Positions 1 through 7,960 of a stretch of DNA of 11,756 nt are shown in pieces. The position numbers and the translations under genes are program-made. Origin of the DNA: Hamiltosporidium magnivora. Taxonomy: Eukaryota; Microsporidia; Dubosqiidae. Location: contig PITI01000485.1 of NCBI GenBank assembly GCA_004325065.1, forward strand, positions 1 to 11,756. The letters are read 5' to 3'. Position 1 is the stretch's first letter. Each line of letters opens with the position of its first letter. The notes beneath the pieces are model-generated. The model saw only the letters and a list, made by a program, of their open reading frames with translations. It was not told where the DNA came from and did not search any database.

Positions 1-399
<399 letters not shown>

Positions 400-409
400 G
401 TAAAAAAAT

Positions 410-443
410 TTAAGTTTAATTTATTTTTTAAAATTAAGTTAAT
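410..443. repeat. Imperfect AT inverted repeat just after GAPDH
   Basis: Two arms, TTAAGTTTAATTT and AAATTAAGTTAA, pair except around the central G, with a short T-rich loop. It lies about ten bases after the GAPDH stop codon. It could lie in the 3' untranslated region, but AT-rich DNA makes such pairs common and no function can be assigned. Confidence 0.3.
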
Positions 444-476
444 TCTTTTTTCCGGATTTTATAATCAGGAATATTC

Positions 477-923
477 TTATTCCAATTCAAAATATATACT
501 TGTAATAAACAATATTAAAGCATCATTGCGATACTTTTCTACAAAAATAGGTTCTATATTTCTGTATTTAACGATTTTTAAATTCCATATTAGTACACCT
601 CTACGGGCTGAAATTACGATAATAAATTTCAATCTGCAATTTGAGATAGCGTAAAATAAATTTGATATAAAAGCCCTATTTGTTCACCTGGAAAGATAGA
701 AAACCAAAAATTTATTCTGAATATCTTCAATATTAAGAATTATGACTAACTGTTTTAAGTGCATTGTTGAGTAATCACAAGAATAAGATTAAAGAAAGTA
801 AATGATTGGACTTTCTAGATCAAAAAATAAAATGCTGTTAGATCCAGAAGCGAATATGGCGAGAGGGGTAAGTCTAGTATAAACTGAATGCATAGTGCAA
901 TCACTCTTAGTAAAAAAAAATCT
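477..923 (-). pseudogene. Decayed coding sequence, possibly WD40-repeat-like
   Basis: One minus-strand frame runs 149 codons with only two internal stops (TAA at 791-789, TGA at 686-684) before a final TAA at 479-477. In DNA this AT-rich about a dozen stops would be expected. The translation has WD40-like blade ends: FASGSNSILFFDLES about 30 codons in, and IIVISARRGVLIWNLK about 80 residues later, which is the spacing of two blades. A third possible blade (QLVIILNIEDIQNKFLVFYL) lies between them. There is no ATG at the upstream end, and a stop precedes it at 926-924, so this is a fragment. It lies tail to tail with GAPDH. The pseudogene status is read directly; the WD40 label is a pattern-based inference, and a chance long frame is not excluded. 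Confidence 0.4.
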
Positions 924-1284
924 TTAATATCCAATTAAGCCGCAATTCATGTCATTTTTTCGTGCGTTACTTGACGAAAATCTATAAAAAAAAGCACGGT
1001 AAATGTTACATGACTTTCTCTGTTTATCTTATTAGGCATTTCCTATAAAATGAAAATAGAATAAATATTGAGACTAAAATTAAAATTCAAATCAAATTAA
1101 AAACAAGAAAAACTACATTTTTGACTAAATTAAAGGAACAGAGAAGAATGAAATATATATTTCTAGAATTATCAAGACTTTAAAACTAAAAATCTTTTGT
1201 AATTCCTTTGAAAATTAAAAGTTTATCTAAAAGATTATTGTAAAATCATCTTTTTTTAAAATTTTAGATAAGATTTTTAGGGGA
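924..1284. other. AT-rich stretch, no gene recognised
   Basis: No convincing frame or RNA was seen on either strand. A perfect 10-bp inverted repeat (TTATCTAAAA at 1223-1232, its complement at 1262-1271) lies just before repeat copy A. It has no counterpart noticed beside copy B, so it is probably not a terminal repeat of that family. Confidence 0.5.
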
Positions 1285-1980
1285 GAGTGTATATCTACAA
1301 TAAAAACTTTCACTTGGCAATGACTATGAGAAATATTTTTGAAGATCATTGGTTAATTTCTTGCTGGGAATAAAGCCAAATTACATTTTCGGTTGTTCCA
1401 TTGGAGTTTGTATGAGAAAAAAGGTCTGCCAAATTGTGAAACTTTTTCTTCGAATATATTTTGCCGTTCTTTAATGTAACTAGATTTCTGACTGCAGCTT
1501 AACGCGTGGATAATCGCCATGTAAAAGCTTTGAAACCCAGCCTTTTGAATTAGGCTATAAAACAGGGCGCCTGGAAAATACAAAAATTACACCCTAAGCA
1601 GGAAAACTAGTTGTGGGTTTTATCTGCTAGTATGACATCGCATTTCTAGAAAGACCTCATATAAGTCGCCAAGATATTTATTATTTTGTAATTTATTAGG
1701 TCCGGGAAGCGAAGCGTGATTAGAGATGCTGCATAGTCATTAGGCAATACAGAATGGTTTTTGAACTACGATCAAAGTCTATGCAATAATATTAACGAAC
1801 AAAGGCTAAATTTCCGCCCAATCTTTATGTGCTACTCACCGTATGGTGAAAGACTTGGGAAGTAGGTATCGAAGGCAGCACCCATGGGGTGTTGGAGGTT
1901 TAATTATTTATTTTAACCCTATAACTGTGTTAATGACATCAAAAAACACATAACACTTACCATTCTTTTAAATAGATGCA
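1285..1980 (+). repeat. Dispersed repeat, copy A (about 690 bp)
   Basis: This stretch aligns by eye over its whole length with the reverse complement of 5695-6400 (copy B). Anchors in order are a GGCAATGA block near 1317, TGAAGATCATTG near 1339, GTTTGTATGAG near 1406, TAACTAGAT near 1480, a 36-base block at 1506-1541 with 30 identities, an AGGAAAACTAGTTG-like block near 1600, a TATTAACGAAC block near 1790, and CTATAACTGTGTTAA near 1920. No intact reading frame exists on either strand, although some peptide strings (for example FxAFTWxL, read on the minus strand here) are kept between copies, so the ancestor may have been coding. The minus-strand frame at 1353-1583 is open but its counterpart in copy B is broken. 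Family not recognised. Confidence 0.72.
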
Positions 1981-2343
1981 ATCTTATTTTCAAACAAAAA
2001 TTTTAGATAGTATTTCTATAAAACATTTGAGGTTAACTTTCAATGAAATCCAGAGGGGTACAAAAATTTTAAAGCGAAAAAATTTATTACGTTGAGCGAT
2101 TTTTTTAAAAATTCAAAATATAAAGATTAAAATTTTCAAAATATATACGAATTTAATATATATTGAAGTTTCGCAGTAGAAGATTTCACTTAAAAGCAAT
2201 TAATTTTCTAATCATATGTTTCTTGTTAACAGTGGAGAGCTATTTATTAAAATCACCAAATTGCAAAAAAGAAACGACAGTGACTTAGAAGCATTTTTTA
2301 ATAGAACAACACGATTTGGTTAAAGCATGTTTGTTTGGACTAG
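1981..2343. other. AT-rich stretch before the transposase relic
   Basis: No gene or RNA was recognised. Weak similarity to copy B may continue a little past 1980. The last 70 bases may hold the eroded N-terminus of the Merlin-like transposase that follows (frames are short and shift), but this could not be read with confidence. No terminal inverted repeat for that element was found here. Confidence 0.4.
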
Positions 2344-2962
2344 AATTATGAACGATCTATTCTTCCATTAGAAAGGATTCGTTTCCGCTGTTCTTTTTGT
2401 GATGAGAAATATACCGAGCCTTGCTTCAGTGCAATTTAAAATTACAAAATTGGAATCCATGATGTAATACATATATTTAAGGAATTTGAATTTGAATTTC
2501 CATATGATATTACCAGAGAAATGCACGGTTTTTTAAATGCAACCATAGCAGACCCTGTTAAGAATCTTGTATTTCTAATACAAAATGATTGCTCGTATTC
2601 CTTTTAAAGAATTGGGAAATACGGAGAACAGCTTGAAACGCTCCAAATATTCTTAGTATAGAGAATGTATAATACAGATCGTCGGAATAGTCTAAAATGT
2701 GTATAAGGAGCTATTTGGAGAACAAAAAAAAATTCTATATGCAAATTCCCTTAATAAACCCTTGGGTGTTTTAAAAATGCTTTATTTAATTCTATCTCTT
2801 AAGGTGTGCAGTATATTCGAATAAAACCGTTTAAGCCTTTCAATATTTAGAGAGAATCAATATTTTTGTTAGGATTGTGTTAACCATTCAACAAATTTTG
2901 TATCATAATCGTGTATTCATAAAAACACAAGTGAAAATTTATGTTCGAGATATAAAAATTTA
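2344..2962 (+). pseudogene. Merlin/ISXO2-like DDE transposase relic
   Basis: Transposases of the Merlin (IS1016/ISXO2-like) superfamily cut and paste DNA with an RNase H-fold DDE domain. Four blocks occur in family order. First, at 2380-2436, RFRCSFCDEKYTEPCF recalls the N-terminal zinc-ribbon end (Cys codons at 2389 and 2398). Second, at 2608-2721 in the same frame, IGKYGEQLETLQIF, then RMYNTDRRN and GAIWR, mirror the family's IGGPG-VEIDE, RRKYNRGR and GxIxR signature. Third, at 2733-2822 in the next frame, FYMQIPLINP and AVYSN match the VPxR and SD strand blocks. Fourth, at 2879-2941 in the third frame, VNHSTNFV and HKNTSENL match VNHSxxFV and HTNxIE. Stops interrupt at 2437, 2605, 2659, 2704 and later. 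The first catalytic Asp is lost (LETL instead of a VEIDE-type strand). Long dead; no intact termini found. Confidence 0.66.
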
Positions 2963-3182
2963 AACAAAACATACTTATAACGAAAGGCGTAAGTTGAATG
3001 ATTACATTTACAAATATTTTTTTAAAAGCAATTCTGTAAACTTCGAAGTATATTATTTTGGAAAATATTGTAACTTTTTTTAAATAAAGTGGATATTATT
3101 TTAAATGGTTTATACAATTAAAAGTTTAATTGATAAAAAAAAGTGTAAAAATATTAAATTTCCCTACAAAAAAATATTTTTT

Positions 3183-3323
3183 TCTCTCTGGCCTTCATCG
3201 AAAGCACAACCAATTTCAATGGACTGATAAAAATAATCGCTTATTCATCCAAAAGAAGCCCAAATAATAATCTTGTTTCATTTTAACATACTCATTACCA
3301 AGCAGTTGGTTTTTAATGTGGTT
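3183..3323 (-). repeat. Dispersed repeat, partial copy C
   Basis: Read on the minus strand, this segment matches the first 100-140 bases of copies A and B. Its 38-base head (3286-3323) has 30 identities, without gaps, to the head of copy B (6353-6390). Beyond it the GxAATGAGTA, AAGAT-ATT and GGCTT blocks continue, then similarity fades. On the minus strand it reads LLGNEYVKMKQDYYLGFFWM before a stop; on the plus strand TYSLPSSWFLMWLSF. Neither peptide was recognised, and which strand coded is unclear. Confidence 0.6.
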
Positions 3324-3366
3324 ATCCTTTTACCTAAATACACACGATGATTTTAAATTCGGTTTC

Positions 3367-3404
3367 ACATACTAATCCTTAAGCAGTTAGTTTTCAATGT
3401 GGTT
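3367..3404 (-). repeat. Dispersed repeat, partial copy D (38-base head only)
   Basis: This 38-base segment has 31 identities without gaps to the head of copy C and lies exactly 81 bases from it in the same orientation. A short further match reaches into the spacer between them. Both partial copies are followed on their outer side by a similar CCTTCATC string (3191-3199 and 3410-3419), which suggests a local tandem duplication. Confidence 0.6.
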
Positions 3405-3487
3405 CTCTATCCTTCATCAAAGAATAATTTTTAAATGAATTTAAGCGTAAAAACCATTTTAACATCTTAATGAATTTTTTTCTAAAA

Positions 3488-3832
3488 TTATAGCACCATC
3501 TTTTCTTCTACTAAATCCGACTCTTCATTTATGTTTATTGTCTGTTCTTCCATCTGAAATAAAGGTTCGATTTTTTTAACATGTTGTATACTATCTTTCT
3601 CGGTATTTGGTTGTTTTATAGAAGATATTGGTTTTTCATACATCTTGGCTTCTATTAACACTTAATACACTCTTTCACGGCTTTTTTCGGCATTTAAGCG
3701 AATCATGTCTTCTTCGTTAATCCAAGGAAATCGTTTTGAAGTCTTCTTAACTACTAGAGACTAAATTATTTCTCTATATTCATAAGTATTTACAGTCTGT
3801 TGAAAGGTAATTATGATATTAGGCCAAAACAT
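3488..3832 (-). pseudogene. Decayed coding sequence, product unknown
   Basis: A minus-strand frame from ATG (3832-3830) to TAA (3490-3488) spans 115 codons with two internal stops (TAG at 3763-3761, TAA at 3664-3662), where about ten would be expected. The translation is protein-like: a central segment KKTSKRFPWINEEDMIRLN and an acidic, Glu-rich tail ending EEQTININEESDLVEEKMVL. Upstream, a second frame offset by one base (GEDKCSIEIIR) may be the N-terminal continuation after a frameshift. No family was recognised. It lies antisense to and downstream of repeat copies C and D. Read directly: the frame and its breaks. Inferred: that it was once a gene. Confidence 0.45.
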
Positions 3833-4321
3833 GGTTCCAGGTTATCACCTAACGGATTATCTCAATACTACACTTATCTTCACCAAGATTAGATAAAGAA
3901 ATATGTTTATAAAAAATTTTATTTCTATTGTCTATGAACACCACTAAGATTAAATAGGGTAACTTTTAATATATTAACTGTCATTCATTTATTTTAAGAT
4001 TCAGATTTTTGTTTCTAATATTTCTTGCTTTTTACAATTATCTACTAAAAAAATATAGCGAGACTTTTACTTATAAATTTGCTGTGAACTGTATCTATAA
4101 GCAATTACAAATTTAAAACCATAATGAACAACATATTGCGTTGTTAAGAATATTAATTTATGTTTAACATAGAATAGGAATAGATAGGACGAAAAAATTA
4201 GAAAAAGCTCATCTAACAACTTTAGTTAAAAGACTAGAAAATTAAACTCAAATTTATATAAAAAGTAGAAAATTAAATTCAAATTTATTTGCATCTATAT
4301 CTAATTAGAAGAACGATAGTG
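3833..4321. other. AT-rich stretch, no gene recognised
   Basis: Apart from the possible frameshifted continuation of the neighbouring relic (to about 3900) and a short direct repeat at 4235-4288, nothing could be supported here on either strand. Confidence 0.45.
4235..4288. repeat. Short direct repeat, 31-bp period
   Basis: TAGAAAATTAAACTCAAATT at 4235 recurs at 4266 with one C/T change, with the match carrying on through TTAT. This is a simple local duplication in AT-rich DNA. Confidence 0.6.
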
Positions 4322-4640
4322 TTAGTGACTTCTTAAGAATTGGTAAGGTAGCTTAATAAAACGAATATCAAACTTTGACAACTCGATTCTCTTCGAGCCT
4401 CAAATGAATGCATTCAAAATATCAAAAGATATATTTCGCAACTGTGGAAATTCTGAATTTCTAAGAATATTTACCTACTTTATTTTTTAAAAACATCCGA
4501 AATTCATATGCCTGTTTTGCAATAAAGTGTTTTATGTTTCTATCATTTTCTTTTAAATATTCAGACTTAATATATTCAACTTAAATTTGGAGTAAACTTT
4601 TTTTGAAATTATTTACAATATCAACACTTGAATAATATTA
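4322..4640 (-). pseudogene. Decayed coding sequence, product unknown, frameshifted
   Basis: On the minus strand 4637-4464 reads 57 sense codons with one stop (TAA at 4583-4581). It includes VEYIKSEYLKENDRNIKHFI and AKQAYEFRMFLKNKVGKYS, whose Lys/Glu/Asn-rich mix is typical of an AT-rich eukaryotic protein and not of random DNA. A second frame overlapping by eight bases (4471-4322) continues with ILRNSEFPQLRNISFDILNA, one TGA at 4402-4400, then SKRIELSKFDIRFIKLPYQF, and ends at a TAA at 4324-4322. The two parts fit one gene broken by a frameshift near 4464-4471. The upstream part of the same frame, to about 4830, has many stops. No family was recognised. Confidence 0.42.
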
Positions 4641-5212
4641 AACAAAATTTAAAATCCATCGCTCACTTCAAAACAATAATTCAGATATATTGTTTGTTAT
4701 AATAAATCACATAATAGAACACACACCGAATATCGATATTTACTTGGCAAAATTCGCTTCAAATTATTGAAACAAAATAATATGGAAATTAAACTTCATG
4801 TATAGTTTCGTAAGTCTCATTTGAAACGTAGTGTTAAGAATGTAGATTAGCATATTTTTAGGATAAATTATTAAAATATATAATATAATTAATAAAAATA
4901 TCTAAACAATAGATCATAAAATGTTAAATAGTACTAAAACCATTTCATTTGATTGAAAAAAAGGAATATAAATAAGATAGAAATGAAATAATGGTCCGCA
5001 GAGACACATACGTCATTCATATACAAAAGGCATGGGATAAATTAAAATAGTATAATATTTTTTGATTCCATCGAATTTATATAAAAATCTCAAAACCCAG
5101 TATTAAATTATTTAATCTGTGCATTTTAGAAAAAAAATTCCTTCAAAATGATATATCGAATAGGAATTTAGAAGAATAATCAAATATAAACAGGTGAAAC
5201 TATTAACTAGAA
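4641..5212. other. AT-rich stretch, no gene recognised
   Basis: The minus-strand frame of the neighbouring relic can be followed to about 4830 but is broken every 10-25 codons. A 19-codon plus-strand frame starting with ATG at 4991 is too short to support. Nothing else was seen. Confidence 0.45.
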
Positions 5213-5254
5213 ATGTTAAATATAAGCAACAATACTATAAAAAGTAATCCTTTT

Positions 5255-5589
5255 TCATCCATCCAGGGCACCAAAACCCTGCACGAGCTTTGGCCCTTTT
5301 CGGAAAAGCCGCCGGTGATCTTTTTCCAGTGGGTTCGTGTACTTTTTTTTTGGTTTCGTAACAAGGTGGTTTCAGAGGGTGGGTTTTTAGGCCTACACTA
5401 AACTCAAAGCCGAAGGATTGGTCTCCGATAGTCGCCTCGTACCACAATCAGGGAATACTCTAAGCTAATTCTGCTTCCGGGAATGATGGGGAAACGATAG
5501 TCGCTTCGTACCACAATCAGGGAATACTCCAAGCCAATTCTGCTTCCGGCACGATAGGGAAAGATAATCTTACATTAAATAAATGTTGA
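5255..5589. other. GC-rich island with a possible coding relic
   Basis: Base composition changes sharply: this block is near half G+C while both flanks are under 30 percent. It opens with a small hairpin (CAGGG at 5264-5268, CCCTG at 5277-5281) and contains CTTTTCGGAAAAG. Frames are open on both strands, as expected of GC-rich DNA. The most protein-like is the plus frame through 5341: LFGKAAGDLFPVGS at about 5299-5337, a stop at 5359, then GWVFRPTLNSKPKDW and two copies of VASYHNQGIL with ANSASG, ending at TGA 5587. The only stop in the second part (TAA at 5461) is a CAA in the other repeat copy. Its origin could be a transferred or more recently inserted sequence, or a coding fragment. No family was recognised. 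Confidence 0.5.
5426..5562. repeat. 69-bp tandem duplication, two copies
   Basis: The block beginning CGATAGTCGC at 5426 recurs at 5495. Over the first 55 bases the copies differ at three places, all C/T transitions; the last 14 bases are looser. The period is 23 codons, so any frame across it is preserved, consistent with a repeat inside a coding sequence. Confidence 0.9.
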
Positions 5590-5694
5590 TTTATAAATTT
5601 ATATTCAAACCACAAAAAATGTCTATAAATAGTGTGTTATAATCAACACTATAATATTTGTATTAAAAAATAAATTCTTTTTACTTTAAAAATA

Positions 5695-6400
5695 TCACAT
5701 TTTATAAAACAATAGCAAGTGATATATTTGTTTTGATAAAATTAAAACAGTTATAGTCTTAACATAAATAACTGCTCCTAGTACCCCATCAGTATTTCGT
5801 ACGAAACCTACATCCCAAAACCTTTCATTTGAAAGTTGTGTAAAACCCAATTAATGGACGAGACAGGTACCTGTGGTTCGTTAATGTTAATTACATAGAG
5901 TTTTATTCTAAGTCGAAACTAACTCTGTGCTCCCCCAAGACTATAGACTACATCTCAAATTACTCTACACTTTCAGCACCTAATAAACATATTTCTAAGA
6001 TATATTTCAGAAACTTACATGGGTTCTACCTAGACGTTGCAATGTCCTACCAACAGGTATACTCTGCAACTTAGCTTTCCTGGTTTTAAATGATTTAATT
6101 TCATTTTTACCCAAACGCTAAGCATTCTAACCCGTGTGAGCGACGCTAGATTTTAATGCTTTTACATGGCAATTACCCACTGGTTCAGATGTGTTATACG
6201 ATCTAGTTATTTAAAAAAATACAAAATAAATTTTTAAAATTTTTTTCGCCATTTCATAGACCTCCTTCTCCTCATACAAACCCATTAAAAAACTGAAAAT
6301 CAAGTGTATTATACCCATAAAAAAGCCAATCAATGATCTTCACACCAATTTCACTTACTCATTGCCGAGCAGATAGTCTTTTTTGTGGTTATTTTCATTT
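5695..6400 (-). repeat. Dispersed repeat, copy B (about 690 bp, inverted relative to A)
   Basis: The reverse complement aligns with 1285-1980 from end to end with small indels. Strong blocks are the 38-base head at 6353-6390 (shared with C and D), TGAAGATCATTG near 6337, GTTTGTATGAG near 6280, TAACTAGAT near 6210, the 36-base block at 6180-6145 (30 of 36 identical to copy A), GTAGGACATTGCAACG near 6045, a TTAACATTAACGAAC block near 5890, and CTATAACTGTTTTAA near 5755. Frames are broken throughout. The longest clean minus-strand piece, 6117-6010, is Lys/Arg-rich (KTRKAKLQSIPVGRTLQRLG). The head of the copy lies about 157 bases before the P0 start codon, so its edge could overlap the P0 promoter region. 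Confidence 0.72.
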
Positions 6401-6523
6401 CACCAATCAAATTAAAGAATCAAAAAATAAAAATTTCTACCTCATTTTTTCTTAAGATAAATACCCATTTTATAAAAAAAAATATAAAATTTTTCTTCCT
6501 TTTTTTTTCTAAAAAAATAAATT

Positions 6524-6541
6524 CCCTAAAAAATCAAACCC
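6524..6541 (+). promoter_or_regulatory. CCC motifs just upstream of the P0 start
   Basis: Two CCC triplets (6524-6526 and 6539-6541) stand in otherwise A/T-only DNA, the second five bases before the ATG at 6547. A CCC or GGG motif right before the start codon is described for microsporidian genes, above all those for ribosomal proteins, where untranslated leaders are very short. The motif supports 6547 as the real start. Function here is inferred from position and from family knowledge. Confidence 0.6.
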
Positions 6542-6546
6542 TTCAA

Positions 6547-7350
6547 ATGACAAAGATTAGCAAAAAAGACAGAAAAAATTACATTTTTAATCGTACATAT
6601 GATTTATTTACTACCTACAATAAATTTATAGTAGTTGATATGTCAAACGTAACTTCAAACCAATTACAGAAAACCAAAATGTTATGGCCCTCTGGCACAC
6701 AATTTCTCATCGGTAAAAACACTACAATGAAAAAGAGTTTATCTGAACATTTAAAAGAAAATAAAGATTTAGAAAAAGTCATTGAATTAATCAAAGGAAA
6801 TGTTGCTTTTGTATTTACAAATGCAGATTTAAAAGAAATTAAAAATGTTATTATGGATAATAAAAGATTTACTTATGCCAAGGTAGGATCTATTTCACAA
6901 TGTGATGTATGGATAGAAGCATCTTTAACAGGAATGGGACCAGACAAAACATCATATTTCCAAGCACTTGGTATACCTACTAAGATTACTAAAGGAAAGG
7001 TAGAAATTATATCTAAATGTAAGGCACTTACTACTGGTGATAAAGTAGGACCTTCTCAAGCCAATTTACTTTATATTTTAGATGTCAAGCCATTTACATA
7101 TTTCATGCAACTTAAATGTGTCTATGAAAATAATGAAATATATGATTCTTCTTTGTTAGATATAACGACTAGTGATATATTTAATTATATTTCTCAAGGT
7201 GTTTCTAGTATTTGTGCTTTGTCTTTAGGATTGGGTATTGTTACTAAAGCAAGTCTTCCTTATGAAATTATTAATGGGTATAAAAACTTAATTGGTATTT
7301 CTATGGCACTTGAATTTGATATTCCTGAAACCATTCCATTTAGGACTTAA
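6547..7350 (+). CDS. Large-subunit ribosomal protein P0 (uL10), short C-terminus
   Basis: P0 binds 25S rRNA at the GTPase centre and anchors the P1/P2 stalk that recruits elongation factors. The 267-residue product shows the whole family core: MTKISKKDRKNYIF start, an N-terminal rRNA-binding domain with IVVDMSNVTSNQLQ and KGNVAFVFTNADL (residues 83 on), an insertion domain with LGIPTKITKGKVEI (from about 140), and GDKVGPSQANLLYILDVKPF (from 164). The frame is open 54 codons further upstream without an ATG, and that part is only Lys/Phe/Asn runs, so the ATG at 6547, preceded by CCC motifs, is chosen. Eukaryotic P0 is usually about 310 residues. Here translation stops after SMALEFDIPETIPFRT, so the helices that hold P1/P2 and the acidic SDDDMGFGLFD-type tail are missing. 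No tail is found in another frame downstream. A T-rich repeat array follows. Confidence 0.95.
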   Translation: MTKISKKDRKNYIFNRTYDLFTTYNKFIVVDMSNVTSNQLQKTKMLWPSGTQFLIGKNTTMKKSLSEHLKENKDLEKVIELIKGNVAFVFTNADLKEIKNVIMDNKRFTYAKVGSISQCDVWIEASLTGMGPDKTSYFQALGIPTKITKGKVEIISKCKALTTGDKVGPSQANLLYILDVKPFTYFMQLKCVYENNEIYDSSLLDITTSDIFNYISQGVSSICALSLGLGIVTKASLPYEIINGYKNLIGISMALEFDIPETIPFRT

Positions 7351-7364
7351 ATAAATTATTTGGT

Positions 7365-7960
7365 CTTTTAGTTTATAGATTTCTATATTTTTTTGGATAA
7401 TTAACTATTTTTTGTAGGATTTACTATTTTATATATTTTTTAGGTAGATTTTTTTAATTTTTGGACTATTTTTGTATTTTTTGGACTATTTTTTTAATTT
7501 TCGAATACTTTTGTATTTTCTAGGTAGATTTTTTTAATTTCTGAATACTTTTGTATTTTTTGAATACTTTATATTTTTTTTATTTTGGAATACTTTTGTA
7601 TTTTCTAGGTAGATTTTTTTAATTTTTGAATACTTTTTTTATTTTTTTAATTTTTGAATACTTTTTTAATTTTTTATAGGTCTTTTGTATTTTTTTAATT
7701 TTTGAATGCTTTTTTATTTTCTAGGTAGATATTTTAATTTTTTATAGGTCTTTTGTATTTTTTAGGTAGATTTTTTTAATTTTTGAATACTTTTTTTATT
7801 TTTTTAATTTTTGAATACTTTTTTAATTTTTTATAGGTCTTTTGTATTTTTTTAATTTTTGAATGCTTTTTTATTTTCTAGGTAGATATTTTTAATTTTT
7901 TATAGGTCTTTTGTATTTTTTAGGTAGATTTTTTAATTTTTTATAGGTCTTTTGTACTTG
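7365..7960 (+). repeat. T-rich minisatellite array downstream of P0
   Basis: About 600 bases of strongly T-rich plus strand are built from a few interchanging units: TAGGTAGA followed by T runs, TGAATACTTTTGTATTTT, TATAGGTCTTTTGTATTTT and TTGGACTATTTTTG, each joined through TTTTTAATTTTT. It starts within 20 bases of the P0 stop codon, so the P0 transcript probably ends in or before it. Strand asymmetry is extreme: A and G are scarce except inside the units. No reading frame is kept. Confidence 0.92.
7606..7920 (+). repeat. 157-bp higher-order tandem duplication within the T-rich array
   Basis: The ordered set of units starting TAGGTAGATTTTTTTAATTT at 7606 recurs from 7763 with almost no change (one extra T in the GATATTTT segment). 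The near identity shows this duplication is much younger than the unit divergence around it. Confidence 0.88.

Noticed and set aside
468..483. GGAATA/TATTCC hairpin after GAPDH, considered as a terminator
   Set aside because: Intrinsic hairpin terminators are not used by RNA polymerase II genes of eukaryotes, and a 6-bp AT-rich stem is expected by chance.
1353..1583. 76-codon open frame on the minus strand
   Set aside because: It lies inside repeat copy A, and the corresponding frame in copy B is broken by several stops. Some residues are shared, so it may be a trace of the ancestral element, but it is not a supported gene.
1690..1900. Stretch recalling small-subunit rRNA (GATTAGAGATG, then GGCAGCACCCATGGGGTG)
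   Set aside because: The matches are short, universal rRNA cores are missing on both sides, and the same region is part of repeat copy A, where copy B does not preserve the rRNA-like bases.
5357..5367. CGTAACAAGGT, like the 3' end of small-subunit rRNA
   Set aside because: Only eleven bases match; no decoding-site sequence precedes it and no spacer or large-subunit start follows.
5213..5447. Open frames on both strands in the GC-rich island
   Set aside because: They overlap each other and reflect low stop frequency in GC-rich DNA. Neither gives a recognisable protein, and a different plus frame carries the in-frame repeat.
6385..6546. Upstream extension of the P0 frame from a GTG codon
   Set aside because: Eukaryotic initiation at GTG is unlikely, the added residues are Lys/Phe/Asn runs, and the conserved P0 N-terminus begins at the ATG at 6547 behind CCC motifs.
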